Shown piece by piece: positions 1-4,673 of a stretch of DNA of 9,039 bases. The notes under the pieces are model-generated. The model did no database searches. It was not told the origin of the DNA and saw only the letters and a list, made by a program, of their open reading frames with translations. Position numbers and translations under genes: made by a program. Every line of letters starts with the position of its first letter. Position 1 is the stretch's first letter. The DNA comes from Methyloprofundus sp. (GTDB lineage Bacteria > Pseudomonadota > Gammaproteobacteria > Methylococcales > Methylomonadaceae), in assembly GCA_013138555.1 (NCBI GenBank), contig WTCN01000120.1, positions 1-9,039 of the forward strand, read 5' to 3'.

Positions 1-2
1 AT

Positions 3-290
3 TCACAAGCCGCAACCATTATTTCGCTTGATCAGGCTTATACTCTAAAAGCTCCGAATTCAGTAGGTGAGACATCGCTAAAAATTCTAAAAGTGCCTGG
101 TTCAATGGCATCATTTGATAACCCTGAAGATATTGTTTGTAGTGCACCTGTAGGAACCTCTGTTGTGGCTAGAAACTTTCAGGATGCATTTGGTAAAAAA
201 CAGCTATTTGTTCAGGTAGAAATACAGGAGGAAGTCGCTGATTGCCGCCAAGGGGTTAAAGGTTGGACATTGAAAAATAATTTAAAATAA
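3..290 (+). CDS. C-terminal fragment of an SH3-like hypothetical protein (5' end outside window)
   Basis: The frame is open from the window edge to the TAA at 288-290, about 95 codons, so the true start lies upstream and a GTG at 93 is probably internal. The last 50 residues (PVGTSVVARN, then QLFVQVEIQEE, then ADCRQGVKGWTL near the end) have the short beta-strand rhythm and final Gly-Trp-(T/V)-Leu typical of bacterial SH3-type domains, which often occur at the ends of periplasmic or lipoprotein chains. I cannot see the N-terminus, so neither a signal peptide nor other domains can be judged. The two cysteines in the visible part could form a disulfide, which would fit an extracytoplasmic location. 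The SH3 call is by eye and moderate to weak; the coding call is better supported by the open frame and a normal distance to the tRNA promoter. Confidence 0.55.
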   Translation, partial: SQAATIISLDQAYTLKAPNSVGETSLKILKVPGSMASFDNPEDIVCSAPVGTSVVARNFQDAFGKKQLFVQVEIQEEVADCRQGVKGWTLKNNLK

Positions 291-304
291 TTTAGTAGAA
301 AGTG

Positions 305-332
305 TTGACAGAACTTATTATTTCTTTATAAT
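305..332 (+). promoter_or_regulatory. Consensus sigma70 promoter for the tRNA cluster
   Basis: A perfect TTGACA (305-310) is separated by 16 nt from a perfect TATAAT (327-332). The expected transcription start near 339 leaves about 10 nt before the first tRNA-Gly at 349, a normal leader for a stable-RNA transcription unit. It begins 15 nt after the stop codon of the preceding gene. Confidence 0.85.
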
Positions 333-348
333 AAGCAATTCAATTAGG

Positions 349-423
349 GCGGGAATAGCTCAGTGGTAGAGCACAACCTTGCCAAGGTTGGGGTCGCGAG
401 TTCGAACCTCGTTTCCCGCTCCA
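349..423 (+). tRNA. tRNA-Gly(GCC), copy 1
   Basis: The cloverleaf is complete. Acceptor stem GCGGGAA (349-355) pairs with TTCCCGC (413-419), the discriminator is T420 and CCA is encoded at 421-423. The anticodon stem CAACC/GGTTG (374-378 with 386-390) encloses anticodon GCC at 381-383, and the T arm has the standard GTTCGAA loop core. U73 is the usual bacterial tRNA-Gly discriminator. The gene sits directly behind the consensus promoter and is followed 11 nt later by a strong terminator hairpin, so it could be expressed as a monocistronic tRNA. Confidence 0.97.
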
Positions 424-434
424 TAGGATTTAAG

Positions 435-462
435 AAGCCGTGATGAGTATCACGGCTTTTTT
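435..462 (+). terminator. Intrinsic terminator between tRNA-Gly copy 1 and tRNA-Cys
   Basis: A perfect 10-bp stem (AAGCCGTGAT at 435-444 with ATCACGGCTT at 449-458) closes a 4-nt loop (GAGT) and runs into six T residues (457-462). This is a textbook Rho-independent terminator on the + strand. It lies 11 nt after the first tRNA and only 14 nt before the next, so it should limit transcription of the downstream tRNAs from the promoter at 305-332. Confidence 0.88.
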
Positions 463-476
463 ATTTCGCTATTTAA

Positions 477-550
477 GGCTGCGTAGCAAAGTGGTTATGC
501 AGTGGCCTGCAAAGCCATCTACATCGGTTCGATTCCGATCGCAGCCTCCA
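477..550 (+). tRNA. tRNA-Cys(GCA)
   Basis: Acceptor stem GGCTGCG (477-483) pairs with CGCAGCC (540-546), with discriminator T547 and encoded CCA at 548-550. The anticodon GCA is at 509-511 inside the stem GTGGC/GCCAT. The overall sequence matches the gammaproteobacterial tRNA-Cys pattern, including U73, a known cysteine identity element. A Gly-Cys neighbourhood is common for tRNA clusters in gammaproteobacteria. No promoter is visible in the 14 nt between the terminator T-run and this gene, so expression presumably depends on read-through. Confidence 0.96.
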
Positions 551-578
551 AAGTAACATCAAAATATAGACATAGAAT

Positions 579-653
579 GCGGGAATAGCTCAGTGGTAGA
601 GCACAACCTTGCCAAGGTTGGGGTCGCGAGTTCGAACCTCGTTTCCCGCCCCA
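579..653 (+). tRNA. tRNA-Gly(GCC), copy 2, with C at the discriminator position
   Basis: The gene is identical to the tRNA-Gly at 349-423 over the whole cloverleaf, except that the base before CCA is C650 instead of T. The acceptor stem (579-585 with 643-649), anticodon GCC (611-613) and encoded CCA (651-653) are intact. Bacterial tRNA-Gly normally carries U73, which contributes to recognition by glycyl-tRNA synthetase, so C73 might reduce charging. It lies 28 nt after tRNA-Cys, without an evident promoter of its own or a terminator after it. Confidence 0.96.
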
Positions 654-806
654 TATGTCATCTTAAAAAATATCCAGTCTTACAGTGTAATCTCTAGGTA
701 AATAATTCCATTCGAAAGGTATTTGCGTGCTTATTCCTAAGGTAGTGACTTATTTCACCAGGCGTAGTGCTATGCCCTCTAAATAATTGATAATAAAAAA
801 TAAGGG

Positions 807-827
807 CGCAGGCTTTACCTCACTGCG
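807..827. repeat. Short hairpin abutting the nested palindrome
   Basis: CGCAG (807-811) and CTGCG (823-827) form a 5-bp stem around an 11-nt loop. Its loop side contains CAGGCTTTACCT (809-820), which is identical in reverse complement to part of the hairpin at 3229-3245, suggesting two diverged copies of one dispersed repeat. Confidence 0.45.
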
Positions 828-957
828 ATTAAGTTAAGCCTATTTTACAATGTAGGATGGGCAAAGGAGCTTTATCCCGTGCCCATCATAACGATGTGAT
901 GGGCACGCTACGCTTTGCCCATCCTACATTTTGAACTGTGTTGATTCTTAACTTAAT
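828..957. repeat. 130-bp nested inverted-repeat element (MITE- or REP-like)
   Basis: Three inverted repeats are nested around one centre. The outer pair is 11 bp and perfect (ATTAAGTTAAG 828-838, CTTAACTTAAT 947-957). The middle pair is 18 bp and perfect (849-866 with 913-930, core GTAGGATGGGCAAAG). The inner pair is 10 bp (GTGCCCATCA 879-888, TGATGGGCAC 897-906) with an 8-nt loop. No ORF is inside. The GTAGGATGGGCA-type core resembles short palindromes dispersed in intergenic regions of many gammaproteobacteria, probably mobilised in trans. Copy number cannot be judged from one window. Confidence 0.8.
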
Positions 958-979
958 GGCAGAGCAGCGCACTCACTTT

Positions 980-1005
980 CCCGTATTCCGCAAGCTCCAT
1001 ACGGG
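980..1005. repeat. Short palindromic repeat (CCCGTAT/ATACGGG)
   Basis: CCCGTAT (980-986) pairs with ATACGGG (999-1005) around the 12-nt segment TCCGCAAGCTCC. This form (GTAGCCCGTATGGAGCTTGCGG on the minus strand) resembles another dispersed intergenic repeat type, distinct from the element just upstream. Confidence 0.6.
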
Positions 1006-1036
1006 CTACACAACTGGAGCGTCGATAGATGCATTT

Positions 1037-1053
1037 CCACGCGCGGTGCGTGG
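1037..1053. repeat. Short GC-rich hairpin (CCACGC/GCGTGG)
   Basis: CCACGC (1037-1042) and GCGTGG (1048-1053) form a 6-bp stem with a 5-nt loop, followed by GGACGAT. The surrounding text (CTGGAGCGTCGATAGATGCA before it) looks like a third kind of dispersed repeat. No T-run follows, so it is not an intrinsic terminator. Confidence 0.5.
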
Positions 1054-1063
1054 GGACGATTAA

Positions 1064-1090
1064 TTGACAACCTAAAAAGAAATATATAAA
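1064..1090 (+). promoter_or_regulatory. Possible promoter for the outer-membrane barrel gene
   Basis: TTGACA (1064-1069) is followed after 15 nt by TATAAA (1085-1090). The spacer is short and the predicted start, near 1097, would leave only about 9 nt before the GTG at 1106. The call is tentative. The -35 box begins about 10 nt after the last palindromic repeat. Confidence 0.35.
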
Positions 1091-1105
1091 TTCAAGAGAT
1101 GAACA

Positions 1106-2296
1106 GTGCAAAATAAGCAGTGGTATTGGCTTGTGTTAAGTGTGTTATGGTTTAAACCAGTGTATGCCTGGGAAGTATCCGGCTTTGTCGGCATAGAAGA
1201 TCTGGCCTTTATTGAAAAACCGGTAGATCCGCAGCAGCATATGAACTATCTGTCAGGCGTAATAGAAGCTGAGCTATATCATGAGTGGGATAACGGTAAT
1301 CAGGTTTTTGCCTTTGTGCCTTTTTTTAGGGGAGCCCAATATGATAGTCATCGCACCCATTTTGATGTACGTGAATTAACCTGGGTTAAAGCGGCGGATA
1401 CCTGGGAGTTTCGTTTTGGAATTCGTAAGGTTTTCTGGGGGGTAACTGAGTCGAGGCATCTGGTTGATATTATTAACCAGCGCGATATAGTAGAAAACAC
1501 TGATGGAGAAGACAAGCTAGGGCAGCCTATGATTAATTTTGCCTGGATTCAGGACTGGGGAACGCTGGATCTTTTCTTATTGCCGGGTTTCAGGGAAATG
1601 ACTTTTGCTGGTGAGGAGGGCAGGCCACGAACTCAGCCAGCAGTGGATAGTAGTCAGGTAAAATTTGACAAAAATGGTTTTGAGCGACATATGGCCTATG
1701 CAATACGCTGGTCACATTCTATCGGAGACTGGGATATCGGTTTATCCCATTTTTATGGCACCAGCCGGGACCCTGTCTTTCTGCTAGAGCCAAATTCATC
1801 AGGGCAGGTCTCTTTAATCCCTTATTATCAGAATATTAACCAAACCGGGCTCGATGTACAGGCGACGATAGGGAGTTGGCTATTGAAACTGGAAGCGTTC
1901 GTGCGTGCCAGTGAAATTGATACCAGCTTCTCTACGGTAGCAGGTTTTGAATATACTTTTTTTAATGTTGCCGAGACAGGGCTGGATATAGGTCTGTTGG
2001 CTGAATATTTATATGATAGCCGAGGGTCATCAGCACCGACATTATTTGAGGATGATTTTTTTACCGGCATACGTTTTGCCTTAAATGACGTACAAGACAC
2101 ACAAATTCTGGCAGGTATTATTGTTGACAGTAACACACAGGCACAATTTTACAATATTGAAGCCAGCCGGCGGTTTTTTGATAATTTTAAACTAGAAGTT
2201 GAGGCTCGCTTTTTTAATGGTGCACCACCGAGTGATCCAGCCTATTTGTTCCGTCAGGACAGTCATTTTAGATTTGAGTTAAGTTATCATTTTTAG
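1106..2296 (+). CDS. Outer-membrane beta-barrel (porin-like) protein of unknown function
   Basis: The 396-residue product starts at GTG 1106, the only start that keeps the signal peptide (hydrophobic LVLSVLWF segment, likely cleavage after PVYA at residue 21). An AAGAGA stretch 7-12 nt upstream can serve as ribosome site. The mature chain alternates polar and aromatic residues in strand-like segments (for example FRFGIRKVFWGV, GLDIGLLAEYLY, FKLEVEARFF) and ends in LSYHF; a C-terminal Phe is the recognition signal for outer-membrane barrel assembly by BamA. The segment WGVTESRHLVDIINQRD looks conserved and resembles motifs in DUF1302-type or alginate-export-like porins, but I cannot assign a family. 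A passive channel or a barrel for export is plausible; the substrate is unknown. It is convergent with the MOSC gene and not in an operon with it. Confidence 0.85.
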   Translation: MQNKQWYWLVLSVLWFKPVYAWEVSGFVGIEDLAFIEKPVDPQQHMNYLSGVIEAELYHEWDNGNQVFAFVPFFRGAQYDSHRTHFDVRELTWVKAADTWEFRFGIRKVFWGVTESRHLVDIINQRDIVENTDGEDKLGQPMINFAWIQDWGTLDLFLLPGFREMTFAGEEGRPRTQPAVDSSQVKFDKNGFERHMAYAIRWSHSIGDWDIGLSHFYGTSRDPVFLLEPNSSGQVSLIPYYQNINQTGLDVQATIGSWLLKLEAFVRASEIDTSFSTVAGFEYTFFNVAETGLDIGLLAEYLYDSRGSSAPTLFEDDFFTGIRFALNDVQDTQILAGIIVDSNTQAQFYNIEASRRFFDNFKLEVEARFFNGAPPSDPAYLFRQDSHFRFELSYHF

Positions 2297-2300
2297 CTAT

Positions 2301-3122
2301 TTATAAGGGTGGCTGAGCTGGCCCAGTCTGGTGAATAATAAGTTCATCTCCAATACGTAAAATACCTTCGCTATCATGTAGCGCATTCTGACCAAAATAA
2401 ACCTGGTTTTTCCATTTTCTGGTGCGCGCTAAAGTACGTAAGGGTTCTTTGTCACTTAATGCGGTTTCAGGGTCAATTTGTGGGACTGAGCAGCGTGAGC
2501 AGGGTTTAGGTAACCTAAAAGAAATTTTTCCTATGCTGATTTCTCGCCAGCTGTCTTCAGCATATGCTGTACAGTCAGTGATGACCAGGTTTGGGCGAAA
2601 GCGCTGCATGGACAATGATAAATTCATTTGTTGATTAAGCAGAGCAAGTGATGCTGCAGAGACTATTAGAAAGGGGAAGCCATCACTAAAAGAAGTCTGA
2701 TCATTCGCCTGTGCATAATTTTGATCAACAGTGCGGATGTTGCTTTCGGGCTGGTAGACTAGTTGGCAGCTTGTTTGTAAAAAATCACTAAACCATTGAT
2801 CGGCTACTTTGCTGACAGGAAATGCCGAGCATTGATCATGCCAGATGGTAACATTCAGGTTTTCGGTTATTTCAGGCGCTTCAAGGGGGAGTGATAAGTC
2901 TGGGTGGTCTGGCGCAGAGACAATAAGTTGTTGGTCAGTCATGCGTGTTTTTATCAAAGCCATTCTGGGTAAGCTGCGTTGTGATAAAAATTGTTGTTGC
3001 TCATCAACTAACATCCACTTGCGATCATATTGAAGGCCGGTTTTGCTAACAATAGACTGGTTTAGCTGTATGCCTGCCAGGGATTTAATCGGGTAAATAA
3101 CAATAGAATTAAGAGAGGGCAT
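2301..3122 (-). CDS. MOSC domain protein (mARC/YcbX-like molybdenum enzyme)
   Basis: The 273-residue product has the MOSC N-terminal barrel signature at its start (YPIKSLAGIQL, residues 10-20, then YDRKWMLVD, 32-40). The MOSC catalytic domain follows, with RFRPNLVI (174-181), PCSRC (Cys208, Cys211), the downstream IDPET and KEPLRTLAR segments, and FGQN near 243. In mARC and YcbX proteins a cysteine of this motif ligates the molybdenum cofactor, and the enzymes reduce N-hydroxylated compounds such as 6-hydroxylaminopurine. E. coli YcbX carries a C-terminal 2Fe-2S ferredoxin domain; this protein stops just after the MOSC fold at IGDELIIHQTG, so its electron donor must be separate. No signal peptide is seen, so it is probably cytoplasmic. 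It is monocistronic, tail to tail with the barrel gene with 4 nt between the stop codons and no clear terminator. Confidence 0.9.
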   Translation of the reverse strand: MPSLNSIVIYPIKSLAGIQLNQSIVSKTGLQYDRKWMLVDEQQQFLSQRSLPRMALIKTRMTDQQLIVSAPDHPDLSLPLEAPEITENLNVTIWHDQCSAFPVSKVADQWFSDFLQTSCQLVYQPESNIRTVDQNYAQANDQTSFSDGFPFLIVSAASLALLNQQMNLSLSMQRFRPNLVITDCTAYAEDSWREISIGKISFRLPKPCSRCSVPQIDPETALSDKEPLRTLARTRKWKNQVYFGQNALHDSEGILRIGDELIIHQTGPAQPPL

Positions 3123-3206
3123 CGTTTAAACCATTAATATTTCTGTCGGGTTATATAAATGAGTGGAATATATATCATTTAACATTTTTAGCAAAGTATT
3201 TTTTTA

Positions 3207-3249
3207 GGAGTGCAAGCTTTGCTTGTAAGTCAGGTAAAGCCTGACCTCC
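3207..3249. repeat. Twin-hairpin palindromic element
   Basis: Two adjacent hairpins lie inside a 4-bp inverted repeat (GGAG 3207-3210, CTCC 3246-3249). The first is CAAGC/GCTTG (3213-3217 with 3221-3225, loop TTT). The second is GTCAGG/CCTGAC (3229-3234 with 3240-3245, loop TAAAG). Neither is followed by a T-run on either strand, so I do not call it a terminator. It lies between the PilZ gene at 3331 and the MOSC gene start, and shares a 12-nt core with 809-820. Confidence 0.6.
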
Positions 3250-3330
3250 AATCGTCCCATTTAAAATTGATAACTTTTTATCGTAAAAATATTGTGCTCT
3301 TATTGGTTTGCTTTATATTTCGTGTAACTG

Positions 3331-3699
3331 TTATGCAAGAGAAAAATCAGTTTCATTTTTCATAAGCTGATCAATTAGATCATGCTGGATGGCATCAAAA
3401 AGAATCCCATATTCTTCGTTATTGTATAGCCTTATTACTTTTGCTGGAACTTTCCAGATGGTGCCATCTTTTGTTTGCAAATTTAAAATAACTTTAGTTT
3501 TGATTGAAAGCGTGTATCTTGAGGAAATGCGAGCGCCTTTAGAGCTAATGTTGATGATTTTAATATGAATATATATATTGGGTCTAAGCAATTGCTTCAG
3601 CTTTATGATTGCTTTCTTACTCCTAGGGCTGTAGCGTATTGCTTTGCGACGGTTTTCGCTCGTGTTCTCCCAGCTTGGTGAAGATATTCCATTAGTCAT
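3331..3699 (-). CDS. Single-domain PilZ protein, paralogue 1 (probable c-di-GMP receptor)
   Basis: PilZ domains bind cyclic di-GMP and signal to motility, adhesion or polysaccharide machinery. Counting from the upstream ATG at 3711 (126 residues), the product has the RxxxR motif in RRKAIR (Arg22, Arg26), and NISSKG (Asn54, Ser56, Gly59) fits the second c-di-GMP motif (D/N)xSxxG; both are intact. The rest is a small barrel ending in a helix (HDLIDQLM), with no output domain, so it probably acts by binding a partner. I prefer the start at 3699 (122 residues). From there MTN aligns with MTD of the paralogue at 4421, and the conserved leader GAATTAAAATTGAAC falls at the same distance. Neither start has a clear Shine-Dalgarno. 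It is about 60% identical by my hand alignment to the protein at 4056-4421. Confidence 0.85.
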   Translation of the reverse strand: MTNGISSPSWENTSENRRKAIRYSPRSKKAIIKLKQLLRPNIYIHIKIINISSKGARISSRYTLSIKTKVILNLQTKDGTIWKVPAKVIRLYNNEEYGILFDAIQHDLIDQLMKNETDFSLA

Positions 3700-3711
3700 A
3701 TTAAGGCACAT

Positions 3712-4055
3712 TGAATTAAAATTGAACTAAATCCTATAGTCCGCTGTCCCTGAATAACATATTGATCAATAAGTGTTAAATTTTTATCGAACTCAGAGAT
3801 TGAAGCTTTTACCTTGTAAATCAAGTGATTATATTTAAGCTGGCGAGATATAGGCTAAATTATTTTGCGATTATTAATATAGTGTTCAAACAGCTATCAT
3901 GGTCAGTATAATATAATTTCAGGAAAATTATATTAATTTATTTAATAAGCAGAGAATGTTGTATCGCTTATTCTTAGATTTTTCATAGGTATCTGAATGA
4001 TGGTTTCAGATTACTCAGCCATCAATTGGAATGCTTTGTTTTGTCTACCTTGTTG
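3712..4055. other. 344-nt AT-rich spacer between the two PilZ genes, no gene seen
   Basis: No credible ORF is present. The part next to the PilZ gene (3713-3730 and 3871-3890) resembles the sequence upstream of the second PilZ gene (4433-4452 and 4569-4588), for example TTATTAATA followed by TTCAAA, with 17 of 20 matching bases. It also holds an AT-rich palindrome (3909-3935) and a weak 7-bp hairpin (3991-3997 with 4005-4011) downstream of the second PilZ gene, which lacks a T-run. Confidence 0.65.
3909..3935. repeat. AT-rich inverted repeat
   Basis: TAATATAATTT (3909-3919) and AAATTATATTA (3925-3935) form a perfect 11-bp stem around CAGGA. It could be an operator or a weak processing structure for the PilZ transcripts. 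There is no direct evidence of function. Confidence 0.45.
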
Positions 4056-4421
4056 TTATGCAATGTTAAAATCATCCTCATGTTCCATGATCTGATCAAT
4101 TAAGTCATGCTGTATGCTGTCAAAAGCAATTCCATACTCTGTATTGTTGTATAGGCTTACTACTTTTGCCGAAACCTTTTCCATGCTACTGCCCTTTATA
4201 GGTAAATCAAAAATAATTTTAGCCTTTATTGACAGTTTATGCTCTGAAGAAATTCGGGCACCTCTAGAGCTTATGTTGATGATTTTAATATTAATATTTT
4301 TACTGGGCCTAAATAATTTCTTGAGAGTAATATGTGCCTGGTTGTGGTTAGAGAAATAGCGTATCGCTTTACGCTGGTTTGCTACCGTATTTTCTTCTAG
4401 AGAAAAAATTTCATCAGTCAT
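4056..4421 (-). CDS. Single-domain PilZ protein, paralogue 2 (probable c-di-GMP receptor)
   Basis: The 121-residue product shows RxxxR in QRKAIR (Arg17, Arg21) and NISSRG (Asn49, Ser51, Gly54), so both c-di-GMP contact motifs are intact. Strand-rich core and terminal helix (HDLIDQIM) match the PilZ protein encoded at 3331-3699, including the runs KIINISS, GARISS, LYNN and IQHDLIDQ. The start at ATG 4421 has AAGG 9-12 nt upstream. The two proteins differ mainly in the 22-29 and 72-83 segments, surface positions that could select different partners. Orientation and spacing suggest tandem duplication. Each gene has its own upstream region, so they may be expressed separately; the nearby divergent PQQ-ABC operon need not be functionally linked. 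Confidence 0.87.
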   Translation of the reverse strand: MTDEIFSLEENTVANQRKAIRYFSNHNQAHITLKKLFRPSKNINIKIINISSRGARISSEHKLSIKAKIIFDLPIKGSSMEKVSAKVVSLYNNTEYGIAFDSIQHDLIDQIMEHEDDFNIA

Positions 4422-4607
4422 ATGAGAGACCTTAAATTAAAAATTGAAACAAGGTGTGTACACAGTATATCTTTAGCTAAGCAAACTTACGTGTGTCGGT
4501 TGTGTTTTTGTGTTCCATAAAGCTAACATCATAGCTGGTTCCGGTGACTTTTTATGGGCTCTTGCAGGTTATTAATACAGCATTCAAAAGACTGCCTGTA
4601 TAAGTTT

Positions 4608-4625
4608 AGTATAAGTATAAGTATA
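4608..4625 (+). repeat. AGTATA hexamer repeat carrying a TATAAT box upstream of the PQQ-ABC operon
   Basis: Three exact tandem AGTATA units (4608-4613, 4614-4619, 4620-4625) end in a perfect TATAAT (4622-4627). The -10 box lies about 45 nt before the first gene of the operon. No good -35 box is seen at 16-18 nt; TATAAG (4599-4604) at 17 nt is poor. The repeat sits in the divergent region between the PilZ gene and the operon. Confidence 0.5.
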
Positions 4626-4673
4626 ATGTAATTTATTTGATAATTTTTTTCACCGTCATATTTAATAATAAAG

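Larger units (their letters stand above)
654..1105. other. 452-nt intergenic region rich in palindromic repeats, no gene seen
   Basis: I see no convincing coding frame or RNA gene here. 654-800 is unstructured AT-rich sequence. From about 807 to 1053 almost everything belongs to inverted repeats, listed separately. The last 50 nt hold a possible promoter for the barrel gene at 1106. Confidence 0.7.

Noticed and set aside
349..653. tRNA-Gly duplication as attL/attR of an integrated element
   Set aside because: The repeated unit is a whole tRNA and the 155 nt between copies hold only a terminator and tRNA-Cys, with no integrase or cargo. Ordinary tRNA gene duplication is simpler.
807..1053. 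CRISPR array
   Set aside because: The repeats are palindromes of different sequence, without regular direct repeats or uniform spacers.
1828..2136. 102-codon ORF on the minus strand inside the barrel gene
   Set aside because: It lies wholly within a gene with signal peptide and barrel features on the other strand, and its low-complexity Ser-rich product resembles nothing I know.
2290..2330. Shared bidirectional terminator between the convergent barrel and MOSC genes
   Set aside because: The stop codons are 4 nt apart and no GC-rich stem with flanking A- and T-runs can be drawn there.
3992..4010. Hairpin TCTGAA/TTCAGA downstream of the second PilZ gene as a terminator
   Set aside because: The stem is short and AT-rich and no T-run follows it in the direction of transcription.
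4114..4359. 81-codon plus-strand ORF with hydrophobic stretches, antisense to a PilZ gene
   Set aside because: The opposite strand encodes a PilZ protein with both motifs. The hydrophobic look is a by-product of the AT-rich, Ile/Lys-rich antisense codons.
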